Assembly: GCA_024758765.1 (NCBI GenBank)
Contig: CP101406.1
Coordinates: 2,170,001-2,234,000, forward strand
From: Mycobacterium sp. SVM_VP21
Lineage (GTDB): Bacteria > Actinomycetota > Actinomycetes > Mycobacteriales > Mycobacteriaceae
Length of the DNA stretch: 64,000 nt
Reading direction: 5' to 3'
Shown: positions 55,926 through 64,000 of the stretch, piece after piece
Position numbering within the stretch: the stretch's first letter is position 1
How the letters are laid out: each line of letters opens with the position of its first letter
Made by a program: the position numbers and the translations under genes
The notes under the pieces: generated by a model
What the model was told of the DNA's origin: nothing
Database searches by the model: none
Seen by the model: only the letters and a program-made list of their open reading frames with translations

Positions 55926-56873
55926 ATGAAGCGCGTCGCATTAGGAATTGTTACCGGAGGGGCCGCCACCGCGGCGTACTTCGGGTCCGCGATGGCATAC
56001 GCGGACGACACGACTTCCGGCACCTCGGGGGCCGAGTCGTGGTCTCCGGTCTACGGGACCGACGCCGCCACCTTGGTCCAAGACCAGGGCTCGGGGTCGC
56101 TGGCTTGGGAGTTGCCTGCCAGCTTTGCGAACGGCAGCACGACGCTGTCCGGGACGGATTACGTGATGCCGTCGACGGGCGGATACAACGATGAATTCGT
56201 CACTTCTGCCGGGGCCGTCTACGACCAGGATCAGCTGTTCCCGGGGGTCACCAACCTCTATTACGACGACGGGGTGAAAGGCGATGCCCCCGTTGACGTT
56301 CTCAAGACGTCGTTTGGGAACTTCAACGTCTCGTCGATGGCGTCGCTGTTCACGCCGACCGACCCGCAGAACTTTGTTGACTCCGGCACGGCTCTGCAGA
56401 ACGCCGGCTTGTACAGCGCGTTGGACCTCGGACCGGATGGGAAGAGCGGCTCCGAGCCGACGTGGACTCCGAGCTACGGCGATGTCACCGAGGTGGCCAA
56501 CAAGGGAGCGGCACCGGTGTGGGAGGTGAGCAACACCACCTTCACCCCCAGTGCCGGCACGGCACTTACCGGAACGGACTACCTGGCGCCGTCGCTGGGC
56601 GGATACGACAATGAATTTGTCACCGGCAGCGGGGCCGTCTACGACCAGGATCAGCTGTTCCCGGGGGTCACCAACCTGTACTACGACGACGGCGTGAGCG
56701 GCGATGCCCCGGTCGACATCCTCAAGACGTCGTTCGGGAACTTCGACCTCTCGTCGATGGCGTCGTGGTTCGCGCCGACCGATTACTCGGATGCCGTCGC
56801 GGCTACGCCGGATATGGATCTGACCGACGCGGGCCTCTACAGTGCGCTGGACCTCGGGCTGCCGGTGAGCTAA
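55926..56873 (+). CDS. Secreted protein with duplicated ~140-aa domain
   Basis: The ATG at 55926 gives 315 aa with a Sec signal (KRVALGIVTGGAATAAYFGSAMAYA). The mature protein has two copies of a ~140-residue unit sharing AVYDQDQLFPGVTNLYYDDG, GDAPVDxLKTSFGNF, SSMAS and AGLYSALDLG. The DNA of the copies is nearly identical over long stretches, so the duplication is recent or kept alike. The protein is acidic and rich in Tyr, Asp and Gly; I do not recognise a functional family. A hairpin terminator follows. Confidence 0.8.
   Translation: MKRVALGIVTGGAATAAYFGSAMAYADDTTSGTSGAESWSPVYGTDAATLVQDQGSGSLAWELPASFANGSTTLSGTDYVMPSTGGYNDEFVTSAGAVYDQDQLFPGVTNLYYDDGVKGDAPVDVLKTSFGNFNVSSMASLFTPTDPQNFVDSGTALQNAGLYSALDLGPDGKSGSEPTWTPSYGDVTEVANKGAAPVWEVSNTTFTPSAGTALTGTDYLAPSLGGYDNEFVTGSGAVYDQDQLFPGVTNLYYDDGVSGDAPVDILKTSFGNFDLSSMASWFAPTDYSDAVAATPDMDLTDAGLYSALDLGLPVS
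56629..56765. repeat. Direct repeat of 56209-56345, period 420 bp
   Basis: The stretch beginning GGGGCCGTCTACGACCAGGA recurs at an offset of 420 bases with only scattered mismatches through the SSMAS codons. It is the DNA-level core of the internal duplication in the secreted protein gene. Confidence 0.8.
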
Positions 56874-56920
56874 GGCCTGGCCGGCCGATCGGTTCTCGAA
56901 TTTTCTGATCGCCACAGGCA

Positions 56921-56953
56921 CACGAATGCCCCGGCTCTGCCGGGGTATTCGTG
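56921..56953. terminator. Hairpin terminator after the duplicated secreted protein
   Basis: CACGAATGCCCCGG pairs with CCGGGGTATTCGTG over 14 bp (one G-T pair) around a five-base loop, about 48 nt after the stop codon. Confidence 0.78.
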
Positions 56954-56957
56954 CTTC

Positions 56958-57062
56958 TCAGCTTCGGTACCGCGGGGTGACGATGCCGCGGTCAGAGACG
57001 TAGACGATGGCCGCCGCCCGGTCGCGCAGGGCGAGTTTGGCGAAGATCCTCGGGCGGTCACA
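56958..57062 (-). pseudogene. Remnant of a LuxR-type regulator C-terminus
   Basis: A minus-strand frame encodes FAKLALRDRAAAIVYV followed by SDRGIVTPR and a stop. This is the last helix pair of LuxR/NarL helix-turn-helix domains. The sequence upstream in the same frame does not resemble a receiver or the rest of the DNA-binding domain, so only about 30 codons of an old gene remain. The rest of the 425-bp gap between 56874 and 57298 shows nothing else recognisable. Confidence 0.6.
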
Positions 57063-57298
57063 GATCTGTGGGCATCGCCGCTCACCGAGCCGGAAGCCCA
57101 GAGTCGCGACCAGCATGCGATCGATTTGATAGTGCGGCTGCCCGGGCTGTGGGTCGTTAATGGCGCTGCTGGGTCGCTGGTTGTGGCGGCCGGGCCGGGT
57201 TACCGCACGGGCTGAATAGTCGCCGAAGGTCACAACGCGGCTACGACACGCCGGGACGGGTCGGACAACTCGCGGTGAGGTCGTCCTACCGTGGATGC

Positions 57299-58063
57299 GT
57301 GCTCGATTTGGAACCGCAGGGTCCGCTGCCTTCGCAGATCTATTGGCGACGACGTGGCCTCGCGCTGGGCATTGCGCTCATCGTGATTGCCGTCGTGTCG
57401 GCCATCATCTTCGGCGTCGTTCACGGCAGCAGTGCCGGTGCCGACAATGCGGACGGGAAGAAGTCCACCGCCGCGCAGCACGCCAAACCACAGAACCCCT
57501 CGCCTGAAGAGGTCAAGACGCCCGTGGTTGCTCCCGCGGAGCAGGCGCCACCGCAAGCGCCGACCCCGACCGCCGCGGTGACGCCGCCTCCGGTGCTCAA
57601 GGAGGGCGACGACTGTCCCGACTCGACGCTGGCGGTCAAGGGTTTGACCGGCCCGCAGTACACGGTGGGGGAGCAGCCGCAGTTCACCATGGTTGTCACC
57701 AACATCGGCTTGGTGGCCTGCAAGCGGGATGTGGGTGCCGCGGTACTGGCTGCCTACGTCTACTCACTGGACAACCAGCGGCTGTGGTCGAACCTGGACT
57801 GCGCGCCGTCCAACGAGACCCTGGTGAAGACCTTCGACCCCGGCGAGCAGGTGACCACCACGGTGACCTGGACCGGAATGGGTTCGGCGCCGCAGTGCCC
57901 ACTGCCGCGGCAGCCGATCGGACCCGGGACCTACAACCTCGTCGTCCAACTCGGCAATCTGAGATCCGCGACGGTGCCATTCATGCTTACCGAGCCCTCG
58001 CCGGACGGGCCGCCGCCGGGGCAGGACGTGCCCCCGCCGGACGCGCTGCCGCCGGGCAACTAG
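57299..58063 (+). CDS. Membrane-anchored protein, Rv3587c homologue
   Basis: The GTG at 57299 gives 254 aa: a short cytoplasmic part (LEPQGPLPSQIYWRRR), one membrane helix (ALGIALIVIAVVSAIIFGVV), a Pro/Ala-rich stalk and a beta-rich extracellular domain with paired Cys (DDCPDSTLAVKGLTG, GLVACKRDVG, LDCAPS, PQCPLP). It resembles Rv3587c in order and length. Function unknown. It ends 8 bp before the convergent radA stop; disA, expected between them, is missing. Confidence 0.85.
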   Translation: MLDLEPQGPLPSQIYWRRRGLALGIALIVIAVVSAIIFGVVHGSSAGADNADGKKSTAAQHAKPQNPSPEEVKTPVVAPAEQAPPQAPTPTAAVTPPPVLKEGDDCPDSTLAVKGLTGPQYTVGEQPQFTMVVTNIGLVACKRDVGAAVLAAYVYSLDNQRLWSNLDCAPSNETLVKTFDPGEQVTTTVTWTGMGSAPQCPLPRQPIGPGTYNLVVQLGNLRSATVPFMLTEPSPDGPPPGQDVPPPDALPPGN

Positions 58064-58071
58064 ATCGCTCC

Positions 58072-59478
58072 TTAGGCCCGATCCAGTAGCTGCGGCGGCG
58101 CCACATGACCGCCGCGCCGGTCGGCGATCTCGACCAGGTGGTGCAGCGCGGCAACGATGTTGGCTGCCGGAACCGTACGCAGGCCGCCAATGGTGGCCGG
58201 AGCACCCGGGGGAGTCAGCGCGATGGTGAAGCCGAGCCGGGCCGCCTCGGCGAGTCGGCGGTCCATCCCGCTGACCGGGCGCAGGTCACCGGCCAGGCCC
58301 ACTTCGCCCAGCACCACGGTGGTTCCCGGCAGCGGCAGATCCGAGTACGCCGATGCCAGCGCGATCGCGACAGCCAGATCCGTGGACGGATCGGTCAACC
58401 GCATACCGCCCACCGTGGACAGGTAGATGTCGCAGGCCGCGATCGGAAGTTCGGCGTGCTTGTCCAACACCGCGGTGATCATGGCGGCCCGGGAGTGGTC
58501 AATGCCGCTGACCGCGCGGCGTGGCGAGCCGCCCGCCGGTTTGGCCAGCAGCGCCTGCACTTCGCCGATCAACGGGCGTTTGCCGTCCAGTGCCACGGTG
58601 ATGGCCGTGCCGGGCACCGGCTCGCTGCGCTGCTCCAGGAACAGCCCGGACGGGTCGGTGATCGGTTCGATGCCGTCGTCGCGGAGCAGGAAACAGCCCA
58701 CCTCGTCGGTAGCGCCGAAACGATTCTTGACCGCCCGCACCATACGCAGCACCGAGTTGCGGTCACCCTCGAAGTGCAGCACCACGTCGACGAGATGCTC
58801 GAGTGAACGTGGGCCCGCGATCGCGCCGTCCTTGGTCACGTGCCCGACCAGGACCAGCGCCACGTCGGCACTCTTGGCGGCGGCGGTCAGCGCGGCCGTC
58901 ACGGCCCGCACCTGGGTGACCCCGCCGGCCACGCCGTCGGTGTCGGCGGCGGCCACGGTCTGCACCGAATCCACCACCACCAGGGTGGGCCGCACCGCCT
59001 CGATATGGCCCAGTACCGTCTGCAGGTCCGATTCGGAGGCCAGGTAGATCTCGTCGTGGCTGCATCCGGTGCGTTCGGCGCGCAGCCGGACCTGTCCCGC
59101 GGACTCCTCGCCGGAGACGTACAGCGCCCGGCGCCCGGCCAGCGCCCAGCGGTGAGCGACCTCGAGCAACAGCGTCGATTTACCGACACCGGGATCGCCG
59201 GCCAACAGGGTGACCGAGCCGGGGACCACCCCGCCGCCCAATACCCGGTCGAGTTCGGTGACTCCGGTGGGCGCCGGTCGCGCGCGACCCGCCTCGATGG
59301 AGCTGATCGGCACCGCGGGCCGTGCCGGTGCCGCTGGCCGCAGCCCACCCGCCGGTGCCGCGGCTTCGCCTACCGGGTCGATACCGCCCCAGCTACCGCA
59401 CTCCGGGCAGCGGCCTAACCACTTCGCGGTGGTGTTCCCGCATTCCGAACAGCGAAAGAGCGAACGTGCCTTGGCCAC
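58072..59478 (-). CDS. radA: DNA repair ATPase RadA (Sms)
   Basis: This 468-aa protein has an N-terminal C4 zinc finger ([19 protein letters not shown]), RecA-like core with Walker A GDPGVGKS near 92, the RadA-specific [11 protein letters not shown] near 249 and a Lon-type C-terminal domain ([30 protein letters not shown]). It promotes branch migration in recombination. In many actinobacteria and Firmicutes radA is followed by disA; here it is not. Confidence 0.96.
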   Translation of the reverse strand: MAKARSLFRCSECGNTTAKWLGRCPECGSWGGIDPVGEAAAPAGGLRPAAPARPAVPISSIEAGRARPAPTGVTELDRVLGGGVVPGSVTLLAGDPGVGKSTLLLEVAHRWALAGRRALYVSGEESAGQVRLRAERTGCSHDEIYLASESDLQTVLGHIEAVRPTLVVVDSVQTVAAADTDGVAGGVTQVRAVTAALTAAAKSADVALVLVGHVTKDGAIAGPRSLEHLVDVVLHFEGDRNSVLRMVRAVKNRFGATDEVGCFLLRDDGIEPITDPSGLFLEQRSEPVPGTAITVALDGKRPLIGEVQALLAKPAGGSPRRAVSGIDHSRAAMITAVLDKHAELPIAACDIYLSTVGGMRLTDPSTDLAVAIALASAYSDLPLPGTTVVLGEVGLAGDLRPVSGMDRRLAEAARLGFTIALTPPGAPATIGGLRTVPAANIVAALHHLVEIADRRGGHVAPPQLLDRA

Positions 59479-59526
59479 TCGGCGACCGTATCGCCTAGGT
59501 CCGACAGTGCCGGCCGCGACGCGACG

Positions 59527-60075
59527 TCAGTGGTGCGAAAGCGGGCCGGCCGAGATGGGCACGTCCACGCGCACCTCGCCGGCCTTCTTGAAGGTGAAGG
59601 TGAAGTCGTAGGTGAGTCCGTTGCGGATCGCCTTGTCCAGGGTCACCGTCGCGGTGGCCGTGTTGGCGTTGGCCACCTCGGGCAGTGCCTTGGCGGCGGG
59701 AGCCGTCGGCAGGTCGGGGCCTGCCGGAGCGCTGACCACCAGGACGCCGCCGACGGGCACGGTCTTGCTGCCGGTCGGTGACACCTTGCCGATCGAGGTC
59801 GTGATGTCGCTCAGCTCGTCGTTGGCGTCGGTCGACTGGTTGCTGGCCACGAACACCAGGTCGACGGTCTGGCCGGGCTCCAACGCGTCGCCGGTCTGCG
59901 TCGCCTGGATGCGCACGTCGCGCAGTGCCAGGTCGCCGACGGTGGCCGAGGCGCCGTTGACCGCGGACGCCTGGTCGGCGGTCTGAGAGATCTGTCCGGT
60001 ACCGCAGCCGGCCAGCGCCGCCGCAGCAATCAGCGCGATCGCAGCCTTGTTGAAGGCCCTGCTGAACGAGTTCAC
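59527..60075 (-). CDS. lpqE: Lipoprotein LpqE
   Basis: The GTG at 60075 gives 182 aa, the length of M. tuberculosis LpqE (Rv3584). The signal peptide FNKAAIALIAAAALAGC ends in a lipobox with Cys near 24. The mature domain is beta-rich (LALRDVRIQATQTGDALEPGQTVDLVFVASNQS), resembling copper-chaperone-like PCuAC/DUF461 folds, but Met/His copper ligands are not obvious. It is divergent from carD with a 260-bp gap. Confidence 0.88.
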   Translation of the reverse strand: MNSFSRAFNKAAIALIAAAALAGCGTGQISQTADQASAVNGASATVGDLALRDVRIQATQTGDALEPGQTVDLVFVASNQSTDANDELSDITTSIGKVSPTGSKTVPVGGVLVVSAPAGPDLPTAPAAKALPEVANANTATATVTLDKAIRNGLTYDFTFTFKKAGEVRVDVPISAGPLSHH

Positions 60076-60266
60076 GTGTGGTCTCCTGCTCGGCCGTCGC
60101 GACTTGTGACTATGCACTGTAGTAGCAACCATCTGCCGGCGGTAGCGCAGGGTTACCGGTCGCCCGCGACCCCCGTCGACCAGCCCGGATCAGGCTCCGA
60201 TCAGGTTTGGCCCAGCATGCTTCGGTCGCGGTGTCAACCCCCCTCCTGGGGTCGCGGTGCCCCTGA

Positions 60267-60824
<558 letters not shown>

Positions 60825-60838
60825 CCGCCAGGAATTAG

Positions 60839-61504
60839 GTGGCAACCACAGTAGCCGTGGTTCCGGCCGCGGGTTCGGGTGTGCGGCTCGGTGCCGGTGT
60901 CCCCAAAGCGTTCTTTCTGCTCGGCGGGCGGACGTTGGTGGAGCGCGCCGTGGCGGGGCTGCGGGAATCCGGGGTGGTCGACCAGGTTGTGGTCGCGGTG
61001 CCGCCGGATCGCACCGATGAGGCCAAGCTGATCCTGGGCGGTGCAGCCACCGTGGTCGCCGGCGGTGCTCATCGTGTCGACTCGGTCCGGCTGGCGCTCG
61101 AGAGTGCCGGGGATCCCGAATTCGTGCTGGTCCATGACGCGGCGCGACCACTGACCCCGGCGTCGCTGGTGGCCCGGGTGGTAGAGGCATTACATGCCGG
61201 GCACCGCGCCGTCGTCCCGGCGCTTCCGGTCGCCGACACCATCAAGGCGGTCGACGCGAACGGAACGGTCCTGGGCACGCCTGAACGGGCCGGCCTGCGG
61301 GCCGTACAGACCCCGCAGGGGTTCGCCGCCGACCTGCTTCTGCGGGCCTACCAGCTGGCCGGTGCGGACACGCAGTTCACTGATGACGCCTCGATGGTCG
61401 AACACGTCGGCGGCCAGGTCCAGACCGTCGACGGCGATCCGTTGGCGTTCAAGATCACCACAGCGCTCGACGCGGTGCTCGCCGAGGCGGTGGTGAACCG
61501 GTGA
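60839..61504 (+). CDS. ispD: 2-C-methyl-D-erythritol 4-phosphate cytidylyltransferase
   Basis: This non-mevalonate pathway enzyme makes CDP-methylerythritol from MEP and CTP. The GTG start gives 221 aa with [25 protein letters not shown] (CTP-binding loop), [14 protein letters not shown] near 98 and [16 protein letters not shown] near 157, TDDASMVE near 182. Its stop overlaps the ispF start by 4 nt, coupling consecutive-pathway enzymes. Confidence 0.97.
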   Translation: MATTVAVVPAAGSGVRLGAGVPKAFFLLGGRTLVERAVAGLRESGVVDQVVVAVPPDRTDEAKLILGGAATVVAGGAHRVDSVRLALESAGDPEFVLVHDAARPLTPASLVARVVEALHAGHRAVVPALPVADTIKAVDANGTVLGTPERAGLRAVQTPQGFAADLLLRAYQLAGADTQFTDDASMVEHVGGQVQTVDGDPLAFKITTALDAVLAEAVVNR

Positions 61505-61977
61505 GCGCACTGCCGCGGGTCGGGCTGGGCACCGATGTACACCCGATCGAGCCGGGCCGGCCGTGCTGGCTGCTGGGGTTGCGCTTTCCCGACGCCGACG
61601 GCTGCGCCGGGCACTCCGACGGCGACGTGGCCGCACACGCCCTGTGTGACGCGCTGCTGTCGGCGGCGGGGTTGGGGGACCTCGGAACGGTTTTCGGCGT
61701 CGACGAGCCCCGCTGGGCACATGTAACCGGTGCTGTGATGCTCGGCCACGTGCGCGAGCTGCTCGCCGAGAGCGGCTTCGTGATCGGGAATGCCGCAGTG
61801 CAGGTCATCGGCAACCGGCCGAAAGTGGGACCCCGCCGCACCGAAGCGCAGCAGCTGCTCTCGGAATTGCTGGGCGCACCGGTTTCGGTGTCGGCAACAA
61901 CCACCGACGGCCTGGGGCTCACCGGTCGAGGCGAGGGACTGGCCGCGGTGGCTACCGCGTTGGTGGTTCCTGGGTAG
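61501..61977 (+). CDS. ispF: 2-C-methyl-D-erythritol 2,4-cyclodiphosphate synthase
   Basis: This 158-aa trimeric zinc enzyme cyclises CDP-ME-2-phosphate. Visible are [20 protein letters not shown] with Asp/His metal ligands, [26 protein letters not shown] near 40-65 and the C-terminal [16 protein letters not shown]. The family also commonly has its third metal His in HSDGD, present here. IspE, the intermediate step, is not in the window. Confidence 0.97.
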   Translation: MSALPRVGLGTDVHPIEPGRPCWLLGLRFPDADGCAGHSDGDVAAHALCDALLSAAGLGDLGTVFGVDEPRWAHVTGAVMLGHVRELLAESGFVIGNAAVQVIGNRPKVGPRRTEAQQLLSELLGAPVSVSATTTDGLGLTGRGEGLAAVATALVVPG

Positions 61978-61991
61978 TTGGCTCGGCGGGT

Positions 61992-62837
61992 TTAGCAGCC
62001 GACGCCGAAGATGGCGCCGACGATCCCACACGGGACCTCAGTGGCCACCGTCGTGCCAATCTGCGCGCCGGCATCCGCGAGCGTGGCCGGCAGGTCTGCA
62101 GCCCCGTCCAGGGCTGCAGTTCCGTCCAGGAACGGGGTTATGTCGACGTCAAGCGGTATGTCACCAAGCGGCACGTCCGCGGGCACGTCAAGGGGCATAC
62201 CGGCGGCTGCCAGGCTGAAACCGTCGGTCGCCGGATCGAACAGATTGACGGCATCGGTCGCAGCGGCCGAGCCGACTTCCGGTGCCCCCAAATTCAGAGC
62301 GTCGGTCGCAGCGCCGGAACCGGCGTCGGTCGCAGCGGCGGAACCGGCGTCGGTCGCAGCGGCCGAACCGGCCTCGGCGGCGTTTGCGCCGGTGTTCGCG
62401 CCCGATTGGGCCAACCCGCTCAGCATCGGGGTCATCAAGGGCGCGGCCAGCGAGGGCACCATCATCGCGACCATCGGCGCCATCATTGCCATGGACATAC
62501 CGATCTGGGGGCCCATCGCAGCCATACTGGCGGTGCTGGCGCCGGCGGTGCTGGCGGACTGACCCATCTGACCCATCTGGTCGGCCTGCTGCTCGGCCTG
62601 CTGGCGCTGCTGCTCGGCCTGGGCGTCCTGCATCATCTCTTGCTGGCCCGGCGCGATTGCTTGCTCGGCCGGCGCGACCTCGTGCTCGGCCGGCGCAGGA
62701 GTAACCGCAGCTACAACTTCTGCGGGCTGAGGTTGCTGCTGGTTGTTGTTCGGCTCGTCGGCGTATGCAGTCGCGCTACCTGCAAATGCGACCGCAGCCA
62801 AGACTGCTCCCGAGACTGCCACCAGACGTTTACTCAC
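61992..62837 (-). CDS. Secreted Ala/Met-rich protein with GSAAATDA repeats
   Basis: The GTG at 62837 (VSKRLVAVSG) gives about 281 aa with a Sec signal ending near ATAYADEP; a GTG at 62855 is six codons longer. The mature part has an Asn/Gln/Pro start, a Gln-rich segment (QAEQQRQQAEQQADQM), a Met-rich hydrophobic centre (SMAMMAPMVAMMVPS), then GSAAATDAGSAAATDA repeats and an acidic Pro/Asp C-terminus ending in two Cys (PCGIVGAIFGVGC). No known family recognised. It converges with ispF and is divergent from cysS. Confidence 0.75.
   Translation of the reverse strand: MSKRLVAVSGAVLAAVAFAGSATAYADEPNNNQQQPQPAEVVAAVTPAPAEHEVAPAEQAIAPGQQEMMQDAQAEQQRQQAEQQADQMGQMGQSASTAGASTASMAAMGPQIGMSMAMMAPMVAMMVPSLAAPLMTPMLSGLAQSGANTGANAAEAGSAAATDAGSAAATDAGSGAATDALNLGAPEVGSAAATDAVNLFDPATDGFSLAAAGMPLDVPADVPLGDIPLDVDITPFLDGTAALDGAADLPATLADAGAQIGTTVATEVPCGIVGAIFGVGC
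62299..62372. repeat. Three tandem 24-bp repeats in the secreted protein gene
   Basis: GCGTCGGTCGCAGCGGCGGAACCG and close variants occur three times head to tail, encoding GSAAATDA on the minus strand; a diverged fourth copy lies near 62253. Such repeats can vary in number between strains. Confidence 0.75.
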
Positions 62838-62950
62838 TGCCGCAATATATGCCACGTCACACCCCCTGTCCACCGATGCGCCGATCGGTATCCGGTCCTG
62901 GGAAGCCCCTAGCTAGTGGCGCGCGTGGCGGTTGCCGGCTTAGCGCCCGG

Positions 62951-62956
62951 TAAGCT
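62951..62956 (+). promoter_or_regulatory. Possible leaderless -10 element of cysS
   Basis: TAAGCT lies 8 nt before the GTG start of cysS, in nearly the same sequence context as the lysS promoter at 46291. Confidence 0.45.
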
Positions 62957-62964
62957 GGCCCGTC

Positions 62965-64000
62965 GTGACCGATCGCCCCAGCCTGCGGCTGCACGACACG
63001 GCAACCGGCGCCGTGCGTGAATTTGTCCCGCTGCGGCCCGGCCATGTGTCTATCTATCTCTGCGGTGCCACCGTCCAGGCGGCGCCCCATATCGGCCATG
63101 TCCGCAGCGGCGTGGCGTTCGATGTATTGCGCCGGTGGCTGACCGCCCGCGGCTATGACGTCGCCTTTGTGCGCAACGTGACCGACATCGACGACAAGAT
63201 TCTGGCCAAGGCCGCCGCAGCGGGGCGGCCGTGGTGGGAGTGGGCCGCCACCCACGAGCGTGAGTTCACCGCCGCGTATGAGGCGCTGGGGGTGCTGCCG
63301 CCGTCGGCCGAACCGCGCGCCACCGGACACATCACTCAGATGGTCGAGCTGATCGAGCGCCTGATTGAGCGCGGCCATGCCTATGCCGGCGGCGGCGACG
63401 TGTACTTCGACGTGCTCAGCTACCCCGAATACGGCCAGTTGTCCGGTCATCGCATCGACGACGTGCACCAGGGCGAGGGGGTCGCCACCGGTAAGCGCGA
63501 TCCGCGTGACTTCACGCTCTGGAAGGGCGCCAAGCCCGGTGAGCCCAGTTGGCCCACGCCGTGGGGCCCAGGCCGTCCGGGCTGGCACCTGGAGTGTTCG
63601 GCGATGGCCCGCTCCTACCTCGGTGCCGAATTCGACATTCACTGCGGCGGGATGGATCTGGTCTTCCCGCATCATGAGAACGAGATCGCTCAGAGTCGCG
63701 CCGCCGGAGACGGATTCGCGAACTACTGGCTGCACAACGGCTGGGTCACCCTGGGCGGCGAGAAGATGAGCAAGTCGCTGGGCAACGTGTTGTCGATGTC
63801 GGCGGTGCTGCAACGGGTCCGGCCGGCCGAGCTGCGCTACTACCTGGGCAGTGCGCACTACCGGTCGATGCTCGAGTTCTCCGAGACCGCGCTGCGCGAC
63901 GCGGTCAACGCCTACGTCGGTATCGAAGACTTCCTGCACCGGGTGCGCAGCCGGGTGGGTGCGGTGGTTCCCAGCACCTGGACGGACCGTTTCGCCGCAG
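62965..64000 (+). CDS. cysS: Cysteinyl-tRNA synthetase, 3' end outside window
   Basis: The GTG start opens a frame that stays open to the window end (345 codons). Class I signatures: [19 protein letters not shown] near 32-50 with the zinc Cys and HIGH-like [19 protein letters not shown] near 185, [14 protein letters not shown] near 210 (zinc Cys) and [17 protein letters not shown] near 230, then KMSKS in [10 protein letters not shown] near 269. It charges tRNA-Cys. CysS follows ispF in M. tuberculosis (Rv3580c). Confidence 0.95.
   Translation, partial: MTDRPSLRLHDTATGAVREFVPLRPGHVSIYLCGATVQAAPHIGHVRSGVAFDVLRRWLTARGYDVAFVRNVTDIDDKILAKAAAAGRPWWEWAATHEREFTAAYEALGVLPPSAEPRATGHITQMVELIERLIERGHAYAGGGDVYFDVLSYPEYGQLSGHRIDDVHQGEGVATGKRDPRDFTLWKGAKPGEPSWPTPWGPGRPGWHLECSAMARSYLGAEFDIHCGGMDLVFPHHENEIAQSRAAGDGFANYWLHNGWVTLGGEKMSKSLGNVLSMSAVLQRVRPAELRYYLGSAHYRSMLEFSETALRDAVNAYVGIEDFLHRVRSRVGAVVPSTWTDRFAA

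Overview
The window is high-GC actinobacterial chromosome. Dense operons with 4-nt ATGA/GTGA overlaps, frequent GTG/TTG starts, a PPE protein, an MmpL transporter, Lsr2, CarD, MhuD and a 13E12-type HNH gene identify a Mycobacteriaceae genome. Gene order follows the M. tuberculosis block from Rv3632 down to Rv3580c (comparison from memory, no alignment run), with several insertions and losses. No tRNA, rRNA or CRISPR array was seen.

Layout. 1-3909: 3' part of a large CtpH/CtpI-type P-type ATPase with an unusual lysine-rich Pro-Ala-Lys-Lys tail. 4.1-6.5 kb: envelope-sugar genes (DUF2304, GT2 glycosyltransferase, flippase-like protein). 6.6-8.8 kb: TerC protein, F420-type nitroreductase and a divergent TetR regulator with a paired palindromic operator. 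8.8-13.4 kb: ppa, dacB, a zincin-like protein, tilS, hpt.

13.4-31.3 kb is an accessory block between hpt and lpqG, genes that I recall as adjacent in M. tuberculosis. Its core is a minus-strand operon PPE1-like > Fe(II)/2OG isonitrile-forming oxygenase > fcoT > fadD10 > acyl carrier protein > nrp > heavy-metal-associated (HMA) protein. This is the isonitrile lipopeptide (metallophore) pathway, but with a single-module C-A-T-R NRPS instead of the larger enzyme I recall from M. tuberculosis, and with a CxxC metal-binding protein as last gene. Beside it lie a methyltransferase, a GjpA-like secreted protein, an MmpL transporter without MmpS, a frameshifted SOS-box 13E12 HNH gene, an IS3-type insertion sequence and degraded sequence.

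31.4-36.2 kb: lpqG, a SCO6745-family protein, and a translationally coupled ephA > LLM oxidoreductase > alcohol dehydrogenase set; the PE/PPE/esx and espACD genes expected in this area of M. tuberculosis are absent. 36.4-46.3 kb: ftsH, folE-folP1-folB-folK (tetrahydropterin/folate), two membrane genes, a DUF2520 dehydrogenase, then panC-panD-coaX (pantothenate to CoA). 46.3-51.1 kb: lysS, lsr2, clpC1, ending in a strong terminator.

51.1-62.9 kb: DHFR-like reductase, lpqF, mhuD, hydrolase, mutY and canB (overlapping divergent start codons), a secreted protein with an internal 140-aa duplication, a LuxR-type remnant, an Rv3587c homologue, radA, lpqE, carD, ispD, ispF and a secreted Ala/Met-rich protein. 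disA, which I expect between radA and Rv3587c, is absent: only 8 bp separate the two genes. The window ends inside cysS.
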